A DNA stretch of 64,000 nt from Maribacter ulvicola (lineage in GTDB: Bacteria; Bacteroidota; Bacteroidia; Flavobacteriales; Flavobacteriaceae), in NCBI RefSeq assembly GCF_900155985.1, contig NZ_FTMA01000008.1, positions 1 to 64,000 of the forward strand. Direction: 5' to 3'. Below the pieces are notes generated by a model. It was not told the origin of the DNA, did not search any database, and saw only the letters and a program-made list of their open reading frames with translations. Both the position numbers and the translations under genes were made by a program. Shown here in pieces: positions 33,400-42,902 of the stretch (positions within the stretch are counted from its first letter, which is position 1; each line of letters starts with the position of its first letter).

Positions 33400-34431
33400 A
33401 TGAATAAGTATTTAATTATGATATTGGTTTATGTGTTAATGCTAGGTAGTAAGAAGCCGTTTCCGCAGCAGTTGGGAGCGGCACTTGCTTCACCTACTCA
33501 AAAAGAAGTAGTAAAAGAATCTATTGTTTTTATTGCTGGTTTTGATGAAAGTGATAATACCTATTATAGTAATGCAAGGCAGTATTTTAAAAATCAAGGA
33601 ATGCCCATTGTAGACAGTCTATTTGCCCTCAATGAGATTATAAATTATTTAAATAGTGCAGGGGAGAACCAAATTAGATATAATGAAATTCATATTGTAA
33701 GTCATAGTAATGCCTGGTTGGGCATGTCATTAAAGACAACAAAAACCGGAGAACGCATCACCGTATCAGCCTTACAAAACGCGGCGCAAGAACATAGTAT
33801 AGAAAAGATATGTGAAAACATAACGAGTAGTTCTAAAATCATTTTTCATTCCTGCGGACTAGGAGAAAATAAAGAATTGTTACAAGAATTAAGAAGTATT
33901 TTTGATGCCAAAGAAATTGTAGCATCGCCCTATTTTAATGTATTCGGAGGTAAATATGCAGATCACTATTTAGCAAATCCCTATTATGGTTATTACCCAA
34001 CAGCAGAATCTTTGGGTCCCGCGCATCTTGCCAAAGAGTTCAAACAGGCATATCCAACGGTAGATATTGACTGGTTTACGGCACTAAAAACTAGAAGAGA
34101 ATCTTCTTTTGGTAAAGCCTATAGTTTCAAATTCAATATTCCGGTAGATTGGGAATTTACTTTTGATAAGGTTAATGATATCCCTACTTTAGAGGACAAA
34201 GAAGCAATTATGGATTGGATTTCAGAATCCCCGGAAATGGCTGAGGTATTATTTAAGTTGAACATCCCAATAGAAAAGTTTAGATGGAGAAGTACTATCA
34301 AAGAAAATAAATTGATAATAAAAGGAAAAACGACCGTACTCTGCGTATTGGCACCTATTTTGCAGCCTAATGATGCCAGCGAATATCAAAATGTTAGGGT
34401 AAAAGATCGTACTTTATATCAAATATTATAA
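33400..34431 (+). CDS. Exported hypothetical protein with caspase-like His/Cys motifs
   Basis: 343 residues with a hydrophobic N-terminus. A Rossmann-like core (about 40-190) shows a strand ending HIVSHSN (about residues 97-103) and, further on, IIFHSCGLG (about 146-154). The order strand-His ... strand-Cys is that of clan CD (caspase-hemoglobinase fold) and of DUF4347-like domains, which usually have HIVSHG. Here the Gly is replaced by Ser. The C-terminal 110 residues are unassigned. Peptidase activity is a guess from motifs only. Last gene of the secreted trio. Confidence 0.5.
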   Translation: MNKYLIMILVYVLMLGSKKPFPQQLGAALASPTQKEVVKESIVFIAGFDESDNTYYSNARQYFKNQGMPIVDSLFALNEIINYLNSAGENQIRYNEIHIVSHSNAWLGMSLKTTKTGERITVSALQNAAQEHSIEKICENITSSSKIIFHSCGLGENKELLQELRSIFDAKEIVASPYFNVFGGKYADHYLANPYYGYYPTAESLGPAHLAKEFKQAYPTVDIDWFTALKTRRESSFGKAYSFKFNIPVDWEFTFDKVNDIPTLEDKEAIMDWISESPEMAEVLFKLNIPIEKFRWRSTIKENKLIIKGKTTVLCVLAPILQPNDASEYQNVRVKDRTLYQIL

Positions 34432-34471
34432 CTAAATCAACGTTTCACAAGCACAAAAAATATATTTATTA

Positions 34472-37400
34472 TTGAATTTACTCATTAGATACGGTCTATT
34501 TCTATTATCTTTTTTTGGGACAATGCACCTAGCTGCACAGAACAATCAATTTAGATCCTACAATATTGCAGACGGTTTACCACAATCAGAAGTACATGAT
34601 ATTTTACAAGATGAAATAGGGTACTTATGGTTAGGAACACAAGGGGGAGGGTTGGCAAATTTTGATGGGGAAACATTTGAAGTTTGGAATGAAAGCAATG
34701 GCCTACTTTCTAATTATATAGATGCCTTGTATACCAGAAATGATTCTCTTTTTGTAGGTACTATGAAAGGACTGTCAATCAAAATAAAGAACAATTTTGT
34801 AAATTACAATACGCCTCAAATTCTACACATGTACTCCTCAAAAAAGGGTTTGTTTCTTGCTACTAAAAAAGGCGTTTATAACTATTCTAAAAACACTACG
34901 GTCAAGAAGGTTTCTATACATGAAGAAATAGATAAAAGTGAAATAAATGCTATTATTTTTGATGGTAATCATTATTGGTTAGCTACGAATGAAGGCTTAT
35001 GGAAATTGAGTGAATTAAACCATACTGCCACTGACATCATCAAGATTGAAGAAAATAATTTTAAGTCGGTTGTTTATCATAATAACAAGATTATTGCAGC
35101 AACTTTTGATGATGGTGTATTTGTAATGGATGTTGATAGTTTAGCTAATCGGTTTTTAATGCCAGAACCTTATCGTATAAATGCTATGTCTATTCATAAT
35201 ACAGATGAATTATGGATAGCAACTGATAATGATGGTATTACGGTTGTGGAAACTACTAAATTCGATGAGGTGAAGAGGTTAAATAAATCTACCGGTTTAG
35301 TTACCCCACATATTCGAAAAATAATTGATGATGATAATGGAAACCTGTGGATAGCAACATCTGTTGGCGGACTTTATAAATATTTTCAAAATGATTTTAG
35401 GCATTATGATCAACGCTCAGGATTAAGGGGAAATAGAATTTATGCGGTACATAATGCAGCAGATGGTTTATGGCTATCTAGCTCAGAGGCCGGACTAACA
35501 AAAATTGACTCCCTAGGTATTCATCCATTACCTAATGACAATTCTTTTTTTGATAAAAAAATAAAGACAATAACCAGTGATTCTAAAGGCAATATTTGGG
35601 CAGGATCAGATAATAGAGGGCTTTTATTTCGAGAAACTAAAACGGTAGATAGTTTGGTATTCTCGTCAAGCGAAACCTTTTTAATACAAATAGATACCGT
35701 TTCCGTAGAAAGAACCACCAATCATATTATTGATGAAAGCAAGGGTTTTCCATCAGATTGGGTGCGTACCATAATTGCTGAAGAAGATTTTACTTGGGCA
35801 GCTACGTATGGCCATGGAATCGTTAAATTCAATTACTATTCAGATAGAGATAGTTTGGTCGTCAGAAAGACCTTTACAAAGCAAAACGGTATTAAGGATA
35901 TGTCGATTAAAGGCATGGTAAAGGCTCCAGATGCTAAACTGTGGTACTCCACACAAAATGGACATTTGGGTTATATAGAAAATGATAAGGTCACCAATAT
36001 TGAAACAGGTTTGGAACAACAAACCGCGATCGGTACCATTTTGTTCCATGATGATACCATTTATTTAGGTACTTCTGGCAAAGGTATTTGGTATGCGAAT
36101 AGTACAAATCCTGAGAATTTTCAACAATTAAAAGGTGCTAAAAACATTTCTTCAAATAATATTTATCAGCTCATTTTTGATAACCAAGGTTTTCTATGGG
36201 CAGGTTCTGAACGGGGTGTGGATAAAATTGAATTAAATAGCACCAACCAAATAGTAGATGTATATCACTTTGGAAGAAATGACGGATTTTTAGGTTTAGA
36301 GACTTGCTTAAATGCCGTTGATAAGGATGAAGAAGGCAATTTGTGGTTTGGGGCCATTTATGGCTTAACTAAACATATGCCCAGTAAAAAAAAGAAAACA
36401 GCTGTACCACCATCAGTTTATTTTACGGGAATAGAGGAGCGTTATAAAAATATTGATTCGCTGGTTTTAAAAGACTGGACAAACAGTAAAAAAGTACTAC
36501 AATTAACTCCGGATCAAACGCAGATAGGTTTTTCCTTTAGAACGGTAGATATTGATCATCCCAATGCCATAGCCTATAGAACCAAATTAGACGATAGCGA
36601 TTGGAGTCCGTGGGTAAAGGAGAACAAACAAAATTTTGCGGGACTGGCTTACGGAGCCCATACCTTTTCAGCACAATCTAGAAATTACAGATGGCAAGAA
36701 AGTGAGCCGATTACATTTAGTTTTTTTATTGATAGTCCGCTTTACCAAAAAGACTGGTTTCAATGGTCGGTTTTGGCATTGGCAGTATTAATATTATTGG
36801 GAATAGGCTTGTTTTATATACGTAAGATAAAAGCAAAAAGCAAAGCGGCACAAGAGCAGTTAAAAACAAAGAATTACCTGCTTACTTTAGAGCAGAAAGC
36901 ATTGCAATTACAGATGAATCCGCATTTTATATTCAATGTATTGAACGGGGTAAAAGCCATGGCAGGCAACAAGCCAGAAAAGATGGATGCCACTATTAAC
37001 AGTTTTGCCATTTTGCTACGCGAAACCTTGCAGAACTCTAGAAAAGAACACATAAGTTTAGACCAAGAAATAAAGGCATTACGACATTATGTGGAAGTAG
37101 AACAATTAATGGCTCAGAAACCATTTGAATGTTCTTTTAATGTAAACACCGATCCCGATGCCGAAGAGATATTGATTCCGCCAATGTTGATTCAGCCTTT
37201 CGTTGAAAATGCCATTCGCCACGGAATTTTAAAAGGGGAAAGAGCGGGAGAATTGGAAATAGCCTTCACCACCACAAAAAGCCATTTACAGTGCAGTATT
37301 ATTGACAACGGAATGGGTATTTTTAGATCGCAGAACGAAAAGCCAAAAACCGACCATCAATCTATGGCGTTGACCGTTACCAAAGAGCGATTAGAATCCA

Positions 37401-37504
37401 TTGCCGGTAAAAATACCTTGCAAATTAGTGAGATTAAGAATGAGGACGGTAGCATTGGCGGCACCAAAATTAGCTTTAAAATACCATTACTAACAGATTA
37501 TTAA
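34472..37504 (+). CDS. Two-component sensor: beta-propeller, YYY domain, LytS-type histidine kinase
   Basis: 1010 residues from a TTG start that gives a clean signal peptide (about 1-22, ending LAAQ). The periplasmic part has many propeller repeats of the 'G.LWLGT..GGL' kind (about 25-640) and a Y_Y_Y-type Ig-like domain (about 670-755). One membrane helix follows (about 765-785), then a LytS-type His kinase with the phospho-acceptor His818 in QMNPHFIFN, and an ATPase with QPFVENAIRHG and IDNGMGI. It pairs with the response regulator 6 bases downstream. The ligand is unknown; related propeller sensors often detect glycans. Confidence 0.9.
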   Translation: MNLLIRYGLFLLSFFGTMHLAAQNNQFRSYNIADGLPQSEVHDILQDEIGYLWLGTQGGGLANFDGETFEVWNESNGLLSNYIDALYTRNDSLFVGTMKGLSIKIKNNFVNYNTPQILHMYSSKKGLFLATKKGVYNYSKNTTVKKVSIHEEIDKSEINAIIFDGNHYWLATNEGLWKLSELNHTATDIIKIEENNFKSVVYHNNKIIAATFDDGVFVMDVDSLANRFLMPEPYRINAMSIHNTDELWIATDNDGITVVETTKFDEVKRLNKSTGLVTPHIRKIIDDDNGNLWIATSVGGLYKYFQNDFRHYDQRSGLRGNRIYAVHNAADGLWLSSSEAGLTKIDSLGIHPLPNDNSFFDKKIKTITSDSKGNIWAGSDNRGLLFRETKTVDSLVFSSSETFLIQIDTVSVERTTNHIIDESKGFPSDWVRTIIAEEDFTWAATYGHGIVKFNYYSDRDSLVVRKTFTKQNGIKDMSIKGMVKAPDAKLWYSTQNGHLGYIENDKVTNIETGLEQQTAIGTILFHDDTIYLGTSGKGIWYANSTNPENFQQLKGAKNISSNNIYQLIFDNQGFLWAGSERGVDKIELNSTNQIVDVYHFGRNDGFLGLETCLNAVDKDEEGNLWFGAIYGLTKHMPSKKKKTAVPPSVYFTGIEERYKNIDSLVLKDWTNSKKVLQLTPDQTQIGFSFRTVDIDHPNAIAYRTKLDDSDWSPWVKENKQNFAGLAYGAHTFSAQSRNYRWQESEPITFSFFIDSPLYQKDWFQWSVLALAVLILLGIGLFYIRKIKAKSKAAQEQLKTKNYLLTLEQKALQLQMNPHFIFNVLNGVKAMAGNKPEKMDATINSFAILLRETLQNSRKEHISLDQEIKALRHYVEVEQLMAQKPFECSFNVNTDPDAEEILIPPMLIQPFVENAIRHGILKGERAGELEIAFTTTKSHLQCSIIDNGMGIFRSQNEKPKTDHQSMALTVTKERLESIAGKNTLQISEIKNEDGSIGGTKISFKIPLLTDY

Positions 37505-37510
37505 AGACCT

Positions 37511-38260
37511 ATGCATACAGCGATAATAGTAGAAGATATGATTGACGCCTTAACTCTTTTAAAGCGGGATATTGAGACGCAACACCCAGATATAGAAATT
37601 ATCGCAACGGCACAGAGTGTAGTGGAAGCAGCAAAAGTGCTACGTAAAAATCAGCCCGATATTCTATTCTTGGATATTATGTTAGGTGACGGTACAGGCT
37701 TTGATATTTTAGAAATTTTCCCCGATTTAAAATCGAAAATCATATTCGTAACCGCAAGTGATGAATTTGCGATACGTGCATTCAAATTCGCAGCCATAGA
37801 TTATGTTCTAAAACCCTATGCCAACGAAGATTTAAGTATGGCAATAGCTAGGGCAAAAGAGCAGTTGCAGCCTAATAAAGAGCGTTTGCAGATTTTAAAA
37901 GAAACCATTGCCGCTCCGGAGAAAAAGCCTAATAAGATATCGTTACATACCTTGGACCAAATTATCATTGTCAGCTTAGATGACATTATTAGGTGCGAAT
38001 CTGATAGTAACAACACTATATTTCACCTTCAAGATAAACGCAAGATATTTGTAACAAAGACCCTAAAATACTTTGCCGATTTATTAAGTAGTCACGATTT
38101 TATTCGTGTACACCAAAGTCACTTGGTCAACTTACAATGTATTAGTGCCTATATCAAATCCGATGGCGGTTATTTAATGTTGAAGAATGGGGAAAACGTA
38201 CCAGTATCTGTGCGAAAGAAAACTGAGATTATTGAGATTTTGGATAAGATGCATCGGTAG
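37511..38260 (+). CDS. LytTR-family response regulator
   Basis: 249 residues. The receiver domain has Asp55 as phospho-acceptor (ILFLDIMLGDGTG), acidic residues near 8-9 and Lys in YVLKPY. A LytTR DNA-binding domain covers about 145-245 (ISLHTLDQIIIV, then FIRVHQSHLVNL). It lies 6 bases after its kinase. LytTR domains bind pairs of short direct repeats with 21-bp period. Such pairs precede the VIT gene and the secreted trio just upstream, making these its likely targets (inference). Confidence 0.9.
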   Translation: MHTAIIVEDMIDALTLLKRDIETQHPDIEIIATAQSVVEAAKVLRKNQPDILFLDIMLGDGTGFDILEIFPDLKSKIIFVTASDEFAIRAFKFAAIDYVLKPYANEDLSMAIARAKEQLQPNKERLQILKETIAAPEKKPNKISLHTLDQIIIVSLDDIIRCESDSNNTIFHLQDKRKIFVTKTLKYFADLLSSHDFIRVHQSHLVNLQCISAYIKSDGGYLMLKNGENVPVSVRKKTEIIEILDKMHR

Positions 38261-38315
38261 GGGAATTGATTATGATTACTTTAAAACTTATAAACATTTA
38301 AACTAACTTTCAGCA

Positions 38316-38891
38316 TTGACAGAAACACTTCATTTAATTTCCGAGATACTAAGAGTTGATATAATCATTGTATTCGGGTTTTACACTATAGTATTCTTTT
38401 AGGTTCGAAACTTTTCGAAGTATAAAGAATTCTTGAATGACTTCGATAGAACCGCAATTAATTTGGTCATTTTTTCAGGTATAGTTTTTGGGATGTTATG
38501 GATTATTAGACTTTTTGTTTCTTACATAGGGATAGAAAACGAGATGGACAAAATAGCTTTTGTTCAAAGATTAACTGGTAAGTACTCGTATGGAGTTTGG
38601 CTGCAGCCATTATTCTGGTTATTGTTAAGTCAGTTATTATGGTATAAAAAAATAGCAAAAAATATTTTTTATAGATTGTTCCTTAGCCTAATGTTTTTGG
38701 TATCTTTTGAAAGAATGGTGGTTATTGCAACTTCATTACATCGAGATTATTTGCCGAGTGACTGGAGCTTAGGATTAAAACCATTACAGATATTAATTGG
38801 AATACTATTTAAAGTATTAGTTTTTGTGATAATAACCGGATCGATATATCTGCTACTGCTTTGGAAAAGAACATTTCGTAATAATACTTAA
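38316..38891 (+). pseudogene. Membrane protein gene interrupted by an in-frame amber codon
   Basis: From a TTG at 38316 a frame of 28 codons (MTETLHLISEIL, then a hydrophobic segment ending TIVFF) stops at TAG 38400-38402. It then continues without frame change to 38891 through VRNFSKYKEFLNDFDR and three or four more membrane helices. The helix-then-basic-loop continuity across the TAG suggests one protein of about 191 residues with a nonsense mutation. The downstream part could also start at the TTG 38433 (152 aa). Family not recognised. Confidence 0.6.
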
Positions 38892-39193
38892 ATTATGTTT
38901 TTGAAAAAAACTCTAAACAATTTTTCAATTCACCCTTCCATAAAACAAAAAATCACTACCCCTATTTTATATTTTTCTCAAAAGCGGTATGGAATGTTAT
39001 AATTTATGTTAAGGTTAACATAATAGTTTCAAAAGCCTAACTATTTTTAGAGAGCACGAATTCAGTTACATATTTCAAACTAACCATTAAAAGGGATATT
39101 CGCGAGTTGTCCTTATTTCATATGGCAAACTTAGAAATAGTAGTTTTTCTTAAAGAATTTGCTTACAATATTGAAACACTATAAAACGAACAC
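38892..39193. other. Intergenic region with an inverted repeat at 39004-39023
   Basis: About 300 AT-rich bases upstream of tldD. The only clear structure is TTATGTTAA (39004-39012), GG, TTAACATAA (39015-39023), a 9-bp perfect inverted repeat with a 2-nt spacer about 180 bases before the tldD start, possibly an operator. A lone CGAAT (39057-39061) has no partner at 21 bp. Confidence 0.45.
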
Positions 39194-40834
39194 ATGAAAA
39201 GAAGAGATTTTGTACAGTATGCCGGGTTGGGTGCCGGAGCATTGATGATGCCATCATTATTGCTAGGTAACGACATCCCCACAGAGGCACTACTAGAACC
39301 GGGTATGGATGCCTTGGTGAAAAAAAACATGGCAGATGTAGCTTTAAATACCGCTAAGTCATTAGGCGCCACGTACGCAGATGCAAGAATTGGCAGGTAT
39401 TTAAATCAGTATGTTTTTACAAGGGAAGACAAAGTTCAGAACGTGGTAAATACAGAATCTTTCGGTATTGGTATTCGTGTAATTGCTAACGGTACTTGGG
39501 GTTTTGCCTCTACCAATAGTGTTACTGCAGACGGCATTAAAAAAGCAACGGAGCAAGCGGTTGCAATCGCCAAGGCAAATTCTAAAATTCAAAAAGAACC
39601 GGTAAAGCTAGCTCCCGTAAATGCATACGGAGAGGTTTCTTGGAAAACACCGATCAAGAAAGATTTTAAAGAGGTACCTGTTTCAGAAAAGGTAGATCTT
39701 TTATTAAGTGCCAATGCGGCCGCTTTGGATAACGGAGCAAACTTTGTGAACTCCGCCTTATTCATGGTGAACGAGCAAAAGTACTTTGCATCTACTGATG
39801 GTTCTTACATTAATCAAGATATCCACCGCTTGTGGCCAACCCTAAGGGTAACGGCTGTAGATAAGGCTGCGGGTACTTTCAAGACCAGAGAGAACATGAG
39901 TGCTCCCGTAGGTATGGGCTATGAATATTTAGACGGTTTAGAATCCGAGAAATTAGAAGGTCCTGCAGGATTGCGTTTATATAGAAATAGCTATGATATG
40001 GTAGAAGATGCCACTATTGCAGCAAAACAGGCAAGAGAGAAACTAACCGCAAAATCGGTAGACGCCGGTAAGTACGATTTGGTATTAGAACCTAATCACC
40101 TTGGGTTAACCATTCATGAATCTGTGGGGCACCCATTAGAATTGGACCGTGTATTGGGTTATGAAGCCAATTACGCCGGTACAAGTTTTGCCTCTCTGGA
40201 TAAATTAAAATCGGGCAATTTTAAATACGGTAGTGATATTGTAAACCTAGTTGCAGACAAAACGCAAGTTGGTTCTTTAGGGGCTGTTGGATTTGATGAT
40301 GAAGGTGTGAAAGCCAAGAAGTGGGATTTGGTGCGGAACGGAGTATTGACAAATTTCCAAGCCATACGTGACCAAGCACATATGATCGGTGAAGAGGAAT
40401 CTCACGGTTGTTGCTACGCACAAAGTTGGAACGATGTGCAGTTTCAACGTATGCCTAACGTTTCCTTAGAGCCGGGCAAGGAAAAGTATTCTATTTCTGA
40501 AATGATTAAAGATGTGGAAAAAGGTATTTACATAGCGGGTCGTGGATCGTATTCTATTGATCAGCAACGTTACAATTTCCAGTTTGGAGGTACTGTTTTT
40601 TACGAAATTAAAAATGGTGAAATTGTAGGCATGTTAGAAGACGTAGCATACCAATCCAATACCCAAGAGTTTTGGAATTCATGTGTTAAAATTTGCGATA
40701 AGGATGATTACCGTTTGTTTGGTACATTTTTCGATGGTAAAGGGCAGCCTTCCCAGGTGAGCGCTGTATCTCATGGTAGTTCTACTGCCAGGTTCAATGA
40801 TGTAAACGTAATTAACACTGGTAGAAACATTTAA
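39194..40834 (+). CDS. tldD: TldD-type metalloprotease with twin-arginine signal
   Basis: 546 residues. The TldD zinc motif HESVGH (His308, Glu309, His312) is present, with the conserved GxGSYSIDQQRYNFQFGG region near 450. The N-terminus MKRRDFVQYAG plus a hydrophobic stretch looks like a Tat signal, so this copy is probably exported, unlike E. coli TldD. It is followed by the PmbA/TldE partner 24 bases downstream. TldD/E pairs degrade unfolded or modified peptides. The pair is terminated by a hairpin at 42197-42239. Confidence 0.92.
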   Translation: MKRRDFVQYAGLGAGALMMPSLLLGNDIPTEALLEPGMDALVKKNMADVALNTAKSLGATYADARIGRYLNQYVFTREDKVQNVVNTESFGIGIRVIANGTWGFASTNSVTADGIKKATEQAVAIAKANSKIQKEPVKLAPVNAYGEVSWKTPIKKDFKEVPVSEKVDLLLSANAAALDNGANFVNSALFMVNEQKYFASTDGSYINQDIHRLWPTLRVTAVDKAAGTFKTRENMSAPVGMGYEYLDGLESEKLEGPAGLRLYRNSYDMVEDATIAAKQAREKLTAKSVDAGKYDLVLEPNHLGLTIHESVGHPLELDRVLGYEANYAGTSFASLDKLKSGNFKYGSDIVNLVADKTQVGSLGAVGFDDEGVKAKKWDLVRNGVLTNFQAIRDQAHMIGEEESHGCCYAQSWNDVQFQRMPNVSLEPGKEKYSISEMIKDVEKGIYIAGRGSYSIDQQRYNFQFGGTVFYEIKNGEIVGMLEDVAYQSNTQEFWNSCVKICDKDDYRLFGTFFDGKGQPSQVSAVSHGSSTARFNDVNVINTGRNI

Positions 40835-40858
40835 TTGTTTCACGTAAAAAAGACAACA

Positions 40859-42175
40859 ATGGCAATTTATACAAAAGAAGAAGCAAGAAAAATATTGGAG
40901 AAAGCATTGAGTTTTTCCAAAGCCGATACCTGCGAAATAAATTTAAGCGGTAATAACAGTGGCAATATAAGATATGCACGAAATACGGTATCTACATCTG
41001 GGTATAGTTCTAACCAAAGTTTGGCGGTACAGTCTAGTTTTGGTAAAAAATCTGGAACGGCAACTATCGATGAGTTCGATGATGCATCGTTGGAAAAGGT
41101 GGTGAGAAGGGCAGAAGAGTTGGCACAACTTTCTCCTGAGAATCCAGAGTTTATGGAACCTTTAGGTCCGCAGATGTATGATGAAGCAGTAACGTACAGC
41201 GAATCAACAGCAAATGTAACTCCGGAATACAGAGCAGAAGTCGCCAGCAGCAGTATTGTTCCTGCAGATGCAAAAGATGTTACGGCAGCAGGTTTTTTAA
41301 ATGATTCCGCTGGTTTTAGTGCCATGATCAATTCAAAAGGATTATTTGCTTACAATCAATCTACAGATGTTGATTTCACGGTTACCATGCGTACCAATGA
41401 CGGTACCGGTTCTGGTTGGGTAAAAAGGGATTTTAATGATGTAGATAAGTTTGATGCTGATGAAGCGGCAAAGACCGCAATCGACAAAGCAGTGCTTTCT
41501 AAAGAGGCAAAAGCAATTGAGCCAGGTAAATATACGGTGATCTTAGAACCAGCTGCTTCGGCAGATTTGTTACGTAATATGTTTCGTTCTTTAGATGCAC
41601 GTTCTGCAGATGAAGGTAGAAGTTTTATGTCCGCTGCAGATGGTAAAAATAAAATTGGGGAGAAAATAGTTGACGAACGCGTTAATATTTATTCAGATCC
41701 ATTGAACCCTGAAGTGCCAACATCAACTTGGAACGGCGAAGGGCAACCCATAAAAAAGACAAGCTGGATTGAAAACGGAGTCGTTAAAAACTTGGCCTAT
41801 GATCGTTTCTGGGCGAAAGAGAAAGGTGTTGACCCGGTTCCTTTTCCGTCGAATGCGATTATGACCGGTGGCGATGCAAGTTTGGAAGAATTGATAAAGA
41901 GTACAAAAAAGGGAATTCTGGTAACACGTTTATGGTACATACGTAGCGTTGATCCACAGACCTTGTTATATACGGGATTAACAAGGGATGGAACGTTTTA
42001 CATTGAGAACGGAAAAATTAAATATCCTGTAAAAAACTTCAGGTTTAATGAGAGTCCGATCATCATGTTAAACAATTTGGAAACCCTTGGTAAGCAAGTG
42101 CGTATCAATGGTAATCTAATACCTTATATGAAAGTGCGTGACTTTACGTTTACGAGTCTTTCAGATGCCGTATAA
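40859..42175 (+). CDS. PmbA/TldE-type partner of TldD
   Basis: 438 residues from the ATG at 40859. A TTG at 40835, immediately after the tldD stop, would add eight residues of no family character. It has the general TldD/PmbA fold but no HExxxH, as usual for the TldE partner subunit (the motif region reads ILEPAASADLLRNMF). No signal peptide is visible, while the TldD partner seems to carry a Tat signal. Co-export by hitch-hiking is one possible explanation. Confidence 0.88.
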   Translation: MAIYTKEEARKILEKALSFSKADTCEINLSGNNSGNIRYARNTVSTSGYSSNQSLAVQSSFGKKSGTATIDEFDDASLEKVVRRAEELAQLSPENPEFMEPLGPQMYDEAVTYSESTANVTPEYRAEVASSSIVPADAKDVTAAGFLNDSAGFSAMINSKGLFAYNQSTDVDFTVTMRTNDGTGSGWVKRDFNDVDKFDADEAAKTAIDKAVLSKEAKAIEPGKYTVILEPAASADLLRNMFRSLDARSADEGRSFMSAADGKNKIGEKIVDERVNIYSDPLNPEVPTSTWNGEGQPIKKTSWIENGVVKNLAYDRFWAKEKGVDPVPFPSNAIMTGGDASLEELIKSTKKGILVTRLWYIRSVDPQTLLYTGLTRDGTFYIENGKIKYPVKNFRFNESPIIMLNNLETLGKQVRINGNLIPYMKVRDFTFTSLSDAV

Positions 42176-42196
42176 TTGATATTTTGATGAGGTAAG

Positions 42197-42239
42197 CTGG
42201 TTGTTTGTGTTGTATCACAACAACCAGTTTTCTTTTTTC
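42197..42239 (+). terminator. Terminator after the TldD/PmbA pair
   Basis: CTGGTTGTTTGTG (42197-42209) pairs with CACAACAACCAG (42216-42227) with a single bulged T, followed by TTTTCTTTTTT. Confidence 0.85.
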
Positions 42240-42263
42240 AGAATGAATAAAAACACAAATTAA

Positions 42264-42890
42264 TTGCCCTTGAGCAACGAATTTTTCTTTACGAGATTAC
42301 AGTATGAGTCCGGCGATTGGGATGTGGATCAGCGCATGCCGTCCAATCTGTTGAATTCATTGGTGGAGTACACCACTTTGAAAGTAGATACACGAGAGAA
42401 GATAATCACCTTGGCAAGCGATGATATTTTTAAGAGTCCGTTTTGCTATATCTCAGGTCATAAGTTGGTAGAGTTTACCAAAAAAGAACAAGAAAATTTT
42501 GAAAAGTATGTACGAAATGGCGGCTTTGTTTTTGCCGATGATTGCAATCATGACATAGACGGCTTGTTTGCCAAATCTTTCGAGCGGCAAATGGAAGAAA
42601 TATTTGGTCCGTCCGCATTAAAAAAAATACCCAACGACCACGAAATCTATACCATATTCTTTGACTTTGAAGACGGTCCGCCCACCACATCGCAAGAATT
42701 GAATGGTTGGGGAGATGATTTGGTCCACGAGTATCTAAAAGCCATTATAGTAAACGGTAGAATTGCAGTACTGTATAGCAACAAAGACTACGGTTGCGAG
42801 TGGGATTACGATTTTAGAAACAAACGTTGGTACAAAATAGACAATACACGGTTTGGGGTCAACATTGTCATGTACGCCCTAACCTCATAA
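42264..42890 (+). CDS. DUF4159-type protein
   Basis: 208 residues, soluble, with no ATG near the start. TTG at 42264 or 42270 are the candidates (FFFTRLQYESGDWDVDQRMPSNLL). The segment GGFVFADDCNHD (about 90-101) and the C-terminal GVNIVMYALT fit DUF4159, a glutamine-amidotransferase-like domain that accompanies MoxR/BatA clusters in Bacteroidota. Likely first gene of the unit 42264-50103 (inference from spacing). Confidence 0.8.
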   Translation: MPLSNEFFFTRLQYESGDWDVDQRMPSNLLNSLVEYTTLKVDTREKIITLASDDIFKSPFCYISGHKLVEFTKKEQENFEKYVRNGGFVFADDCNHDIDGLFAKSFERQMEEIFGPSALKKIPNDHEIYTIFFDFEDGPPTTSQELNGWGDDLVHEYLKAIIVNGRIAVLYSNKDYGCEWDYDFRNKRWYKIDNTRFGVNIVMYALTS

Positions 42891-42902
42891 ACACATTTTT
42901 GA

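Noticed and set aside
39057-39061. CGAAT upstream of tldD as a third LytTR-type site
   Set aside because: No second repeat at 21 bp on either side.
40867-41331. 154-codon minus-strand frame inside the PmbA gene
   Set aside because: Shadow of a well-supported plus-strand gene; no promoter or family match.
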